A DNA stretch of 64,000 bases from Bacteroidota bacterium. GTDB lineage: Bacteria; Bacteroidota; Bacteroidia; Flavobacteriales; Flavobacteriaceae. Positions 17,605 to 25,585 of this stretch are shown in pieces. The DNA is taken from assembly GCA_023387965.1 (NCBI GenBank), contig JAEWHE010000009.1, positions 208,931 through 272,930 of the forward strand, written 5' to 3'. Made by a program: the position numbers and the translations under genes. The notes under the pieces were generated by a model. It was given only the letters and a program-made list of their open reading frames with translations, did not search any database and was not told the DNA's origin. Position 1 is the stretch's first letter. Each line of letters begins with the position of its first letter.

Positions 17605-17997
17605 AATATTTGCTCGATTCAAACATTTGCATTCACTTTTTTCGAGGAAAATACGGCGTAATAAACAAACTAACAGAAGTTGGGATGGAAAATTGTGCCA
17701 TTTCAGAAATCACTTTAGCTGAACTTGTTTTTGGAGCTGAAAAAAGCGAAAATCCTGAAAAGAACCATGAGTTAATTGAAAAATTTGTGAACCAACTTAC
17801 CGTTCTGCCTATTTTTGAGGCAATTCAAAATTATGGTAAAGAAAAAGCTCGATTACAAAAACTTGGTAAAATGATTAGTGATTTTGATTTATTGATTGGC
17901 TGTACCGCAGTTGAAAACAAGCTAATTATGGTCACTGAGAATACGCGAGTTTGAGCGAATTGAAAAAATTCAGATTGAAAATTGGATTCAGCGGTAA
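17601..17997 (+). pseudogene. VapC-like PIN-domain toxin, frameshifted near the 3' end
   Basis: The frame from 17601 encodes 117 residues: LLDSNICIHFFRG (first catalytic Asp6), AISEITLAELVFGAEKS (Glu), and MISDFDLLIGCTA (later Asp). It then stops at 17954 right after VTENTRV. From 17944 another frame continues REFERIEKIQIENWIQR and stops at 17997, which is exactly the expected PIN C-terminus (VTxNTREFxRIxGLxIENW). A loss of two bases or gain of one near 17940 explains this. The catalytic acids are present, but the last helix and strand are replaced, so activity is doubtful. A sequencing error is possible. Confidence 0.8.
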
Positions 17998-18065
17998 AAT
18001 TTAGAAAGATTCTTCCTTCGTCAGAATAACAAAGCGCAAAGTTGTTTTTAACGTAAACTATAGTT

Positions 18066-18110
18066 TAGCCCCGTCCCGAAGTTTCGGGAGCGGGATTGGC
18101 TTCTAAAAAA
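18066..18110. repeat. Dispersed structured repeat, copy 2 (compact form)
   Basis: TAGCCCCG (18066-18073), the palindrome TCCCGAAGTTTCGGGA (18074-18089), then GCGGGATTGGCTTCTAAAAA make up the shortest complete copy. It ends 13 bp from the stop codon of the next minus-strand gene. Confidence 0.7.
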
Positions 18111-18122
18111 TATTTTAAAAAT

Positions 18123-19058
18123 TTATTCTTTCGGCAAGAAAATTTCCGCCATCATGCAACGTGCACTTCCGCCGCCACAAGCTTCGATGATGTCGAGGTT
18201 GGCGTGAAGGATTTCTGCGTGAAATTCAAGTTTTTTAATTTGTTCTTCTTTGAGGCTTTGGTAGGCGGCTTCGCTCATCACAAGGATTCTTTTTCCATCC
18301 GTATTTTTTACTTCGAGCATATTTCCGGCAAAGCTGTTGACTTGGGCTTCTGAAATTAAAATGACTTCTTTTCCATCGCCTTTCAGATTGTCGAGTACCA
18401 TTTTACGTTCTTTTTTGTCATCGATTGAATCGGCACAAATTACAGCAAAAGTTTCGCCTAAACACATCATTACATTGGTGTGGTAAATTTGTTTTCGCTC
18501 GCCATTTACGGTTTGAAACGCTTCGAAAATCACGGGTGCATAATCGAAATCTTCGCAAAATTCTATAAAAAGTTCTTCATCTGCACGAGGCGAAAGCGCA
18601 CAATAGGCTTTTGCATTTTGGCGATCGAGCAGCAAACTTCCAGTACCTTCCAAGAAAATATCATCCTCTTCAGCAGAAGTATAATCGATAATATTTTCGA
18701 TTGTAAAACCTTTGTCTTCCAACATATCAAGTATATCTTCTCGTCTTTCCGTACGGCGGTTTTCGGCAAACATAGGATACAAAGTCACGTCACCATTTTG
18801 ATGAAAAGAAATCCAATTGTTCGGAAAAATTGAATCGGGTGTGTTGTTACTAACCTCATCATTTACCACCGTCACATCTATTTTTGCATCGCGAAGTTTT
18901 GCCACGAAAGCGTCAAATTCTTCTTGTGCTTTTTGGTTAACAGTTTCAGGTGAAAGATTGTCGATTACTTTTTGGTAATAATTATTCACGGCTGTTTGTT
19001 CGTTCATGCGAAATGCCGCCGGACGAATCATCAGGATGGAATCTGTGGTTTGTCTCAT
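18123..19058 (-). CDS. ctlX: Guanidine-modifying superfamily hydrolase, CtlX-like
   Basis: The 311-aa cytoplasmic enzyme has the pentein fold of arginine deiminases and amidinotransferases. Visible catalytic parts are ILMIRPAAF near the N-terminus, LEGTGS (acidic residue), HTNVMM (His193), and GGGSARCMM near the end (nucleophile Cys301). The overall pattern matches CtlX-type citrulline/arginine hydrolases. The start is the ATG at 19058; an upstream TTG at 19067 would add three residues. A second pentein gene lies just upstream, pointing to arginine or citrulline catabolism. The exact substrate is inferred from similarity only. Confidence 0.75.
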   Translation of the reverse strand: MRQTTDSILMIRPAAFRMNEQTAVNNYYQKVIDNLSPETVNQKAQEEFDAFVAKLRDAKIDVTVVNDEVSNNTPDSIFPNNWISFHQNGDVTLYPMFAENRRTERREDILDMLEDKGFTIENIIDYTSAEEDDIFLEGTGSLLLDRQNAKAYCALSPRADEELFIEFCEDFDYAPVIFEAFQTVNGERKQIYHTNVMMCLGETFAVICADSIDDKKERKMVLDNLKGDGKEVILISEAQVNSFAGNMLEVKNTDGKRILVMSEAAYQSLKEEQIKKLEFHAEILHANLDIIEACGGGSARCMMAEIFLPKE

Positions 19059-19099
19059 TTTTTCCAAATATTTAATTTATGATATATGATTGATGATTA

Positions 19100-20014
19100 C
19101 TAATCTCTAATTAACGGTAAAGTTGAACATCTCAAAAGTCCTTCTTGTTTAGATATTTCGGCATAAGGAATTTCTTCTACTGTAAAACCTTGGCTACGCA
19201 ACCAATTGTTGAGTCTCGTAAATTTTTGTTCCGAAACCACAACGTCTTCTGCAATAGAAAAAACATTGGAATTCATGTGGTACATTTCGTCTCTGTCGAT
19301 GTGGAACAAATTTTCTTTGCCAAAAAGATTCACCAAATACAAATAATCCGACTCTTGACGGAAACCGCTTTTGTAAATAATTCCTTTGTTTTTACCAATC
19401 GGCTGAAAACAACAATCTAAATGCAAAGCATTGTCTCTGGCTTCTAATTTCGATTTTACCAAATCAAATTCTTTAACCGTTTTATGCGGAAATAATTCTT
19501 TAATGTAATTCACGCCATGCATATTAGTCCTTGCCGTGATGTAATCTTTATAATCCGAACCTTTGTAAGTTCCTATAAAAATATGGTCGTTCCACAACAT
19601 TACGTCACCACCTTCAATGTGTACTTCTTCCGGTGGACGAACTACTTTTTTTGCGTCGATTTGGTCAATAAGGTATTGAATGGCATCCAATTCGCGTTCG
19701 CGATCCGGTAAAATATTGGCTTTAATAAAAATATCATCAATGACAAAACCAATGTCGCGCGTGAATATTTGATTATAATTTTCTATCATTTCCGGACGAA
19801 AAACCTGCACATCGTATTTTTGAAATACTTGGTTGAAGGCTTCCATTTCGGCAACCATATCTTTTTCAACAGGATAAGTTCCTGCCAAAATATGTTCTAA
19901 AGATTTTGGATCGTAGGCTTCTTCGGGTGTTGGAGTTGGTCCGTTATTTACGGCCGAACCCAAAACGACAGCCCTCAATCTCGACGTTTCATTTTTTACA
20001 TTTAGTTGTAACAT
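19100..20014 (-). CDS. Amidinotransferase / dimethylarginine dimethylaminohydrolase family protein
   Basis: The 304-aa pentein-fold protein has acidic residues at FTRD (84-87) and EGGD (134-137), HLD (198-200) and a nucleophile Cys296 in GLLRCSTLPL. These fit hydrolysis or transfer on a guanidino group (arginine, citrulline or methylarginine). A TATATTTG box lies 17 bp upstream. The CtlX-like gene follows 41 bp downstream on the same strand, so the two are probably cotranscribed and act in one pathway. The family has many specificities, so none is assigned. Confidence 0.8.
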   Translation of the reverse strand: MLQLNVKNETSRLRAVVLGSAVNNGPTPTPEEAYDPKSLEHILAGTYPVEKDMVAEMEAFNQVFQKYDVQVFRPEMIENYNQIFTRDIGFVIDDIFIKANILPDRERELDAIQYLIDQIDAKKVVRPPEEVHIEGGDVMLWNDHIFIGTYKGSDYKDYITARTNMHGVNYIKELFPHKTVKEFDLVKSKLEARDNALHLDCCFQPIGKNKGIIYKSGFRQESDYLYLVNLFGKENLFHIDRDEMYHMNSNVFSIAEDVVVSEQKFTRLNNWLRSQGFTVEEIPYAEISKQEGLLRCSTLPLIRD

Positions 20015-20030
20015 ATAAAAGGGCTTTTGG

Positions 20031-20038
20031 CAAATATA
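20031..20038 (-). promoter_or_regulatory. TATATTTG -7 box upstream of the pentein gene pair
   Basis: Minus-strand TATATTTG matches the TAnnTTTG consensus, 17 bp before the ATG at 20014. Confidence 0.5.
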
Positions 20039-20100
20039 GAAAAATCGATTTCGAAAAATTAATTTTTATTGAATTTTAAGCCGTTAAATTATCGAAAATA

Positions 20101-20128
20101 AAAAAAGCTCCACTTAATTGTGAAGCTT
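20101..20128 (-). terminator. Terminator after the zinc-ribbon gene
   Basis: AAGCTTCAC pairs with GTGGAGCTT on the minus strand (20105-20113 with 20120-20128), followed by a run of T, 12 bp after the stop codon. Confidence 0.8.
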
Positions 20129-20140
20129 GTTTTGTAAATT

Positions 20141-20578
20141 TTAATAAGGAGGAATTAGCTTATTTTCCATTTCTTCGCTAGCGAGATATATCTTATTGAC
20201 ATTAGGCCAAGCTACGTAATATGTCCAATTTTTGCCATCTACAGTACACGCAACAACGAACTCGCTATTTTCAATTTCTTTGATATGATATTCCCCGCAA
20301 CCTGATACATTATTTTTGATCATGAGACGACTAATTTCTCTCAACTCTTCAACATTTGGACTTCTCCAACTCTGATCGTATGTTCGTGTGTCGTCAATAA
20401 TATTCGATGCACTTCCCGCACATTTATTGGTAATAATAAATAAAAGAAAAATAGCTCCAAACAAATATAAAACATAAGTAATACAACCCTTTTTTTTTGG
20501 ATGGTATCCACAATGCGGACAACTTTTCGCCGTGCTACTAATTTCTTTTTTGCATTCTGGGCAATGAGTAAGTGCCAT
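20141..20578 (-). CDS. Zinc-ribbon membrane protein, 145 aa
   Basis: An N-terminal double CxxC zinc ribbon (Cys6, Cys9, Cys20, Cys23) is followed by one membrane helix (about 32-48) and a soluble domain of about 95 residues. The topology would put the ribbon in the cytoplasm. The C-terminal domain (YHIKEIENSEFVVACTVDGKNWTYYVAW) looks like a small beta domain and was not identified. A TAATTTTG promoter box sits 5 bp before the start, implying a leaderless transcript. The upstream neighbour is gltA. Confidence 0.7.
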   Translation of the reverse strand: MALTHCPECKKEISSTAKSCPHCGYHPKKKGCITYVLYLFGAIFLLFIITNKCAGSASNIIDDTRTYDQSWRSPNVEELREISRLMIKNNVSGCGEYHIKEIENSEFVVACTVDGKNWTYYVAWPNVNKIYLASEEMENKLIPPY

Positions 20579-20582
20579 ATTA

Positions 20583-20590
20583 CAAAATTA
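20583..20590 (-). promoter_or_regulatory. TAATTTTG box directly before the zinc-ribbon start
   Basis: The minus-strand box ends 4 bp before the ATG at 20578, so transcription would begin at or next to the start codon. Confidence 0.5.
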
Positions 20591-20615
20591 GTTTGAAATG
20601 CTCAGGTTCTGTAAA

Positions 20616-21899
20616 TTATCTTTTCTCGAAAGGAACAAAGTCTCTCAAAGCCGGACCTGTGTACACTTGACGCGGACGACCGATTGGCTCTTTGTTCAAA
20701 CGCATTTCTTTCCATTGTGCAATCCATCCCGGAAGACGGCCAATAGCAAATAATACCGTAAACATATCCGTTGGGATTCCCAAAGCTCTGTAAATAATTC
20801 CTGAATAGAAATCTACGTTTGGATACAAATTTCTTGATTTGAAATATTCGTCTTGCAAAGCCGATTCTTCTAATTTTTTGGCAATGTTCAAAATGGGGTC
20901 ATCCACTCCTAAAGTTGACAATACTTCGTCAGCTGCTTTTTTAATGATTTTGGCTCTTGGGTCAAAGTTTTTGTAAACTCTGTGCCCGAAGCCCATCAAG
21001 CGGAAAGGATCGTTTTTGTCTTTGGCTTTCGCCAAATATTTCTCAGCATCACCACCGTTTTTCTGAATTTCTTCTAACATTTCCAAAACCGCTTGGTTCG
21101 CTCCACCGTGAAGTGGTCCCCAAAGTGCAGAAACGCCCGCCGAAATTGAAGCGAATAAACCTGCGTGAGAAGAACCTACCATTCTTACAGTTGAAGTAGA
21201 ACAGTTTTGTTCGTGATCCGCATGAAGAATAAATAATTTATCTAAAGCTTGAACCACGGTTGGGTTGATTTTGTAAGGTCCTGTTGGCAATGAAAACATC
21301 AAGTTCATGAAATTTTCCACGTAACCTTTAGTATTATCGTAATAATTTAATGGATAACCCATTGCTTTTCTGTAAGTCCAAGTGGCAATTACAAGAAATT
21401 TACCCATTGTCTTACAAACCGCATCATAAATTTCTTTTTCGCTTTCTACATTAACAGATTTTGGATTAAAAGCTGTCAAAGCACTTGTCAACGATGCTAA
21501 AACGCCCATTGGATGAGCTGTTTTTGGAAAACCGTCGATGATATTTTTCATCTCCTCGTTTACCAAAGTGTATTTGCGAATATCGTTTTCAAATTGCTCT
21601 AATTGTTTAGCAGTTGGCAATTCCCCGAAAATCAACAAATAAGAAACTTCAAGAAAATCTGCTTTGTCGGCCAAGTCTTCGATTGAATAACCTCGGTAGC
21701 GCAAAATTCCTTCTTCTCCGTCAAGGAAAGTGATTTCGCTTTTGCATGATCCTGAATTTTTATAACCCGGATCTAAAGTGATCGCTCCGGTTGCGCTTCT
21801 TAATTTGTCAATATCAATGGCTACTTCATTTTCCGTTCCCACAAAAACTGGGAATTCAATCTTTTTGCCATCAATTTCTAGTATTGCTGTTTTCGACAT
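20616..21899 (-). CDS. gltA: Citrate synthase
   Basis: The 427-aa enzyme condenses oxaloacetate and acetyl-CoA, the first step of the citric acid cycle. It is full length and of the long, NADH-sensitive hexameric type, with an N-terminal extension of about 60 residues. Catalytic segments are intact: HADHEQNCSTSTVR, WGPLHGGANQAV, and MGFGHRVYKNFDPRA. The start at 21899 is preceded by a clear promoter (21942-21972). It is alone on its transcript or shared with the zinc-ribbon gene 37 bp downstream. Confidence 0.97.
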   Translation of the reverse strand: MSKTAILEIDGKKIEFPVFVGTENEVAIDIDKLRSATGAITLDPGYKNSGSCKSEITFLDGEEGILRYRGYSIEDLADKADFLEVSYLLIFGELPTAKQLEQFENDIRKYTLVNEEMKNIIDGFPKTAHPMGVLASLTSALTAFNPKSVNVESEKEIYDAVCKTMGKFLVIATWTYRKAMGYPLNYYDNTKGYVENFMNLMFSLPTGPYKINPTVVQALDKLFILHADHEQNCSTSTVRMVGSSHAGLFASISAGVSALWGPLHGGANQAVLEMLEEIQKNGGDAEKYLAKAKDKNDPFRLMGFGHRVYKNFDPRAKIIKKAADEVLSTLGVDDPILNIAKKLEESALQDEYFKSRNLYPNVDFYSGIIYRALGIPTDMFTVLFAIGRLPGWIAQWKEMRLNKEPIGRPRQVYTGPALRDFVPFEKR

Positions 21900-21941
21900 A
21901 ATATTATTGGTACTTATTTAAATGTGTTTTTTTTAATTTAA

Positions 21942-21972
21942 CAAAAATAGCAAATCAAAAAGGATTTCAAAA
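21942..21972 (-). promoter_or_regulatory. gltA promoter
   Basis: On the minus strand a TTTTG -33 element (21968-21972) and a TATTTTTG -7 box (21942-21949) are separated by 18 bp, which matches the Bacteroidota consensus. The leader to the ATG is about 40 nt. Confidence 0.6.
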
Positions 21973-22067
21973 GAATTACGGCAACGTTTTCGTTAATTTT
22001 TCTTTAAATTTTGCAATATTATTATCGTTAGATGTAAGACGATGGCGTGTGATTTTGATTAAATTAA

Positions 22068-22093
22068 AAAAGCAACCCAATTGAGTTGCTTTT
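22068..22093 (-). terminator. Terminator after the HugZ-like gene
   Basis: AAAAGCAAC pairs with GTTGCTTTT across a short loop, with the T-run on the minus strand. It lies about 25 bp past the stop codon at 22118. Confidence 0.75.
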
Positions 22094-22117
22094 CTAATAT
22101 ATATTTCAAAAAAAAAA

Positions 22118-22642
22118 TTATTTGCTTCCGTGTCCGTGCCCGCCTTGTTCACCAGTGTTTTGTTCCAAAGCTTGCAAATTAGCGTCCACAAAATAAGCAC
22201 TTCCGAATCCGTTTACGTAAGCTCCATTTTTCGGCGTCAATTCAAAAAGAATAAAATCGGTCATTTCAGAGAGTACTTCTACTACTTTTCCGTGGCGTTC
22301 TTGCAAAGCGTTGATGGTTTGCTCAAAAAGCGGATTTGTGTTTTCAATGTGAGTGGCTTCTGCATTGATGGTTAAGCGGGTTCTGGCGTAAATTTGTTTA
22401 GAATCTGATTCGTCTTCAATTAACATCACCGAAACTTTTTTGCGATCGCGAAGGTTCTTAGTATGTTTTGCCATGAAGGAAACGTACACCATGAATTTTC
22501 CATTTAAGTACACATAAGGTGCATAACTTGAGACCGGATTTCCGTCGGCATCAACGGTTGCCATGATTAATGATTTTGAGCTCTCTACTATTTCCTGAAT
22601 TTTCGGTGCTTTGGGCTTGATTGTATTTTGATTTGTACTCAT
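22118..22642 (-). CDS. HugZ-like PNPOx-family protein, possible heme-degrading
   Basis: The 174-aa split-barrel protein resembles HugZ/HutZ heme-utilisation proteins: SSKSLIMATVDADGNPVSSYAPYVYLNG at the start, TRLTINAEATHIE in the middle, and FGSAYFVDANL before a His-rich tail (GGHGHGSK). In HugZ, C-terminal His residues contact heme; the tail here may do so, although its spacing differs. No heme transporter is adjacent, so a role in heme iron release is inferred only. The gene stands alone with its own terminator. Confidence 0.75.
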   Translation of the reverse strand: MSTNQNTIKPKAPKIQEIVESSKSLIMATVDADGNPVSSYAPYVYLNGKFMVYVSFMAKHTKNLRDRKKVSVMLIEDESDSKQIYARTRLTINAEATHIENTNPLFEQTINALQERHGKVVEVLSEMTDFILFELTPKNGAYVNGFGSAYFVDANLQALEQNTGEQGGHGHGSK

Positions 22643-22731
22643 TAGGGGAGATTTTTAATTTGGCTGCAAGGTACGCCCGAATTTTATTTATACCAATTAT
22701 AAATAGGAGTTTTTACAGAATTTTATGATAT

Positions 22732-22760
22732 AAAAAAACCGTTGTTTGCACAACGGTTTT
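22732..22760 (-). terminator. Terminator downstream of eno and its repeat
   Basis: AAAACCGTTGT (22735-22745) pairs with ACAACGGTTTT (22750-22760) around a TTGC loop. The seven-T run is on the minus strand, so this ends the eno transcript about 170 nt after the stop codon. Confidence 0.85.
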
Positions 22761-22777
22761 AAGGTTTTGTATGTCAT

Positions 22778-22928
22778 TAGCCCCGATTACAGCGGAAAGC
22801 CTTTTGCAGAAAAATGCTATTTTTTGTTAAAGGAAAACAGCGACCAGCGGAAGCTCGTTTTTCTTTTTACAAAAATAGCATTTTTCAAAAAAGCTTGCAG
22901 CGGAAAGCGGGATTAGCTCCTAAAAAAA
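22778..22928. repeat. Dispersed structured repeat, copy 3 (largest)
   Basis: TAGCCCCGATTACAGCGG (from 22778) opens the element and GCGGAAAGCGGGATTAGCTCC closes it, followed by TAAAAAAATT that runs into the eno stop codon. The core arms, about 28 bp, pair: 22810-22827 with 22869-22885 (AATGCTATTTTT against AAAAATAGCATT). It lies between eno and the eno terminator and so is transcribed as 3' UTR. Confidence 0.8.
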
Positions 22929-24221
22929 TTATTTCACTTTAAAAGCGTTCTCTCCAGGAAAATAAGCGGTTGTCCCCAATTCTTCCTCAATGCGAAGCAA
23001 CTGGTTGTATTTTGCCATACGGTCTGAACGCGAAGCAGAACCGGTTTTGATTTGTCCACAGTTCAACGCCACAGCCAAATCTGCAATCGTGTTATCCTCA
23101 GTTTCGCCCGAACGGTGCGACATTACAGACGTATAACCCGCATTGTGTGCCATGTTTACGGCAGCGATTGTTTCGGTCAAGGTTCCGATTTGGTTTACTT
23201 TTACCAAAATAGAGTTCGCGATTTTTAAATCGATTCCTTTTTTAAGACGCTCAACATTAGTTACAAATAAATCGTCACCGACTAATTGTACTTTGTCTCC
23301 AACCAATTCGGTAAGGTATTTCCAACCGTCCCAGTCGTTTTCTTGCATTCCATCTTCGATGGAAATGATTGGGTATTTTGTGGCCAATTCAGCCAAATAT
23401 TCTGCTTGTTCTTTTGAAGAGCGGATTTTTCCAGTTTCTCCTTCGAATTTTGTGTAATCGTAGTTTCCGTTAACGAAAAACTCAGAAGCCGCACAGTCCA
23501 AAGCTACTTTTACGTCATCACCGAAAGTATATCCAGCGTTTTCAACTGCCAATTTGATGGAATCCAAAGCGTCTTCAGTTCCTCCAGCCAAGTTTGGCGC
23601 AAAACCACCTTCGTCACCTACAGCCGTGCTCAAACCTCTGTCGTGCAATACTTTTTTAAGGTTGTGGAAAATTTCCGTTCCCATTTGCATTGCGTGCGTA
23701 AACGTTTTGGCTTTTACCGGCATGATCATGAATTCTTGGAACGCGATTGGCGCATCAGAGTGTGAACCTCCGTTGATGATGTTCATCATTGGAACCGGGA
23801 GCGTGTTTCCAGAAACACCGCCTACATAACGGTACAATGGCATGTTCAGTTCGTTTGCTGCTGCTTTCGCAACTGCCAAAGAAACTCCCAAGATTGCGTT
23901 GGCACCAAGGTTTGATTTGTTTGGAGTTCCGTCCAACTCAATCATTTTCTGGTCGATCAGGTTCTGTTCGAAAACCGAAGTCCCTAATAATTCTTCAGCA
24001 ATTTTGATGTTTACGTTTTCCACCGCTTGTTTAACGCCTTTTCCCATGAATGCTTTTCCGCCGTCGCGTAATTCTACTGCTTCGTGCTCTCCGGTTGAAG
24101 CTCCAGATGGAACTGCTGCTCTACCTAAAACGCCGTGTTCTGTAACTACATCCACTTCAATGGTTGGGTTTCCTCTTGAATCAAGAATCTGTCTTGCGTG
24201 AACTTTAATAATGATGCTCAT
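22929..24221 (-). CDS. eno: Enolase
   Basis: The 430-aa glycolytic enzyme interconverts 2-phosphoglycerate and phosphoenolpyruvate and needs Mg2+. It is full length with all signatures: SGASTGEHEAVELRD, GGSHSDAPIAFQEFMI, GDEGGFAPN, VGDDLFVTN (metal-binding Asp), KVNQIGTLTET (catalytic Lys) and SHRSGETED. The promoter box is at 24268-24275. The stop codon abuts a dispersed structured repeat and the terminator lies beyond that, giving an unusually long structured 3' UTR. Confidence 0.98.
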   Translation of the reverse strand: MSIIIKVHARQILDSRGNPTIEVDVVTEHGVLGRAAVPSGASTGEHEAVELRDGGKAFMGKGVKQAVENVNIKIAEELLGTSVFEQNLIDQKMIELDGTPNKSNLGANAILGVSLAVAKAAANELNMPLYRYVGGVSGNTLPVPMMNIINGGSHSDAPIAFQEFMIMPVKAKTFTHAMQMGTEIFHNLKKVLHDRGLSTAVGDEGGFAPNLAGGTEDALDSIKLAVENAGYTFGDDVKVALDCAASEFFVNGNYDYTKFEGETGKIRSSKEQAEYLAELATKYPIISIEDGMQENDWDGWKYLTELVGDKVQLVGDDLFVTNVERLKKGIDLKIANSILVKVNQIGTLTETIAAVNMAHNAGYTSVMSHRSGETEDNTIADLAVALNCGQIKTGSASRSDRMAKYNQLLRIEEELGTTAYFPGENAFKVK

Positions 24222-24267
24222 CGTTTTTTATTTTAAATATTTGTTTGTCTGTTTTTTTGAACGGTAA

Positions 24268-24275
24268 CAAATTTA
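24268..24275 (-). promoter_or_regulatory. TAAATTTG -7 box of eno
   Basis: The minus-strand box is 47 bp upstream of the eno start. A clear -33 TTG was not found at the usual distance. Confidence 0.45.
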
Positions 24276-24447
24276 ACGATTTTGCGAGAGTTAATGTTGT
24301 TATTTATAAAAACTTATAAACGCAAACGTTTGAGGGTTTTAGATTTATGCTTTTAAACTAATTTAAAAAATAGCCAAGTTATCTAAATATAATTATTTAG
24401 TAACGAACCAGTCTTACCAACTTGCTAGTAAAAGCCGATTTATTTTA

Positions 24448-24455
24448 TAAATTTG
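24448..24455 (+). promoter_or_regulatory. TAAATTTG -7 box of the 24541 gene
   Basis: TAAATTTG is preceded by CTTGC about 23 bp upstream, a long but allowed spacing. The leader to the ATG at 24541 is about 80 nt. The region from 24276 to 24447 holds no other recognisable feature. Confidence 0.45.
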
Positions 24456-24540
24456 CGCCGTATTTTTCATTTTTCACCAATCTGAATAAATGAAAAGCAT
24501 AAAGCCCCAAACCTATTTAAACATCTTAAAATTTAAAAAA

Positions 24541-25290
24541 ATGAAAAAACAGTACTTCGTTTTGTTAATGCTATTTTTTACAACAAACCTTCCACTATTT
24601 TCGCAAGAAGGTGCCGTTTATAATTCTCCGACATCTGGAACATTAGGAGGAGTTTCTTTTACATTAAGCAATTTAAACAATCCGTATGTTTCAGCTGCTG
24701 ATTTTTCAAATTCAAATTTTTCTTATGCTCCCTTAAGCAATTCTCAATCAGGTATATCTTATAGCTACAATAGCAGTTGGTCAATTACTTTTGATGCTCC
24801 CATAGAAAATTTGAATTTGTATTGCAAATTTTGGAGACATCTGACCGTTTCTTTTAACCACTCCTTCACACTTGAGTCAGGTAATAATGCGGAAAGCCTA
24901 AATGAAAACACATTGAGAACTACAAGTTTTTCAGATGCCATCGTTGCATTCTCCGATCCTATAACAACTCTGACCCTTACAATTCTAGAGGGACCTAATG
25001 CGGGAGATATGTCATATCAAATGATGACGTTCGGAACAGGCACACTTTCGGTAGATAATTTTATAAAAGACAAAAACGCGTTAAAATTATACCCTAACCC
25101 TGTTTCGGATTTCTTTCAAGTTTCTGGAATTACACAACCCGAAAATTACAAGATTTTTAATCTATTAGGAGCTGAAGTAGGCAATGGAATTCTTTCGGAT
25201 AACAAAAAGATAGACACCAGAGACCTAAATAGCGGAATGTATTTTTTAAAAATGGAAAACCATTCTACATTAAAATTCATAATAGAATAA
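24541..25290 (+). CDS. Secreted T9SS type A protein, 249 aa
   Basis: A signal peptide (MKKQYFVLLMLFFTTNLPLFSQ) is followed by an unrecognised beta-rich domain of about 155 residues. The C-terminal sorting domain reads LKLYPNPVSDFFQV ... GMYFLKME. An in-frame ATG at 24490 would add 17 residues and spoil the signal peptide, so 24541 is used. The protein would be released or surface-anchored by the type IX system. No catalytic residues could be identified. Confidence 0.8.
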   Translation: MKKQYFVLLMLFFTTNLPLFSQEGAVYNSPTSGTLGGVSFTLSNLNNPYVSAADFSNSNFSYAPLSNSQSGISYSYNSSWSITFDAPIENLNLYCKFWRHLTVSFNHSFTLESGNNAESLNENTLRTTSFSDAIVAFSDPITTLTLTILEGPNAGDMSYQMMTFGTGTLSVDNFIKDKNALKLYPNPVSDFFQVSGITQPENYKIFNLLGAEVGNGILSDNKKIDTRDLNSGMYFLKMENHSTLKFIIE

Positions 25291-25360
25291 ACAACAAAAA
25301 AACTACCGTATTCAAGCACCTCAAAAGGTTTGATTTATAAAGTAAAAACATAATAAATAA

Positions 25361-25391
25361 AACATCTAGAAAACCTAGGTGTTTTTTTTTT
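25361..25391 (+). terminator. Terminator after the T9SS gene
   Basis: AACATCTAG (25361-25369) pairs with CTAGGTGTT (25375-25383, one G-U pair), followed by eight or more T. Confidence 0.85.
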
Positions 25392-25585
25392 GCTTCAATA
25401 AATTGAATTTTTGTTGCCACGGATTAAATGATTTCCACGGATTCTTTATTGGAATTTGGGATTTTTTTATTGGAATTTCTTTTTCTGAGTTACACGAATG
25501 TTTTTTCCTTAGATGGAATGAAAGCCTATTTGGAAGATAATCTAAAGCTGAATTTAATCGCAGATAAATTCCTCAAGTAAAAAAA
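25392..25585. other. Intergenic region with possible gene remnant
   Basis: CACGGATT and CACGAATG-type words, common in Bacteroidota spacers, occur around 25419-25500. From about 25507 a short plus-strand frame reads FSLDGMKAYLEDNLKLNLIA and ends DKFLK at the TAA near 25580. It has no start and may be the tail of a lost gene. Confidence 0.35.
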
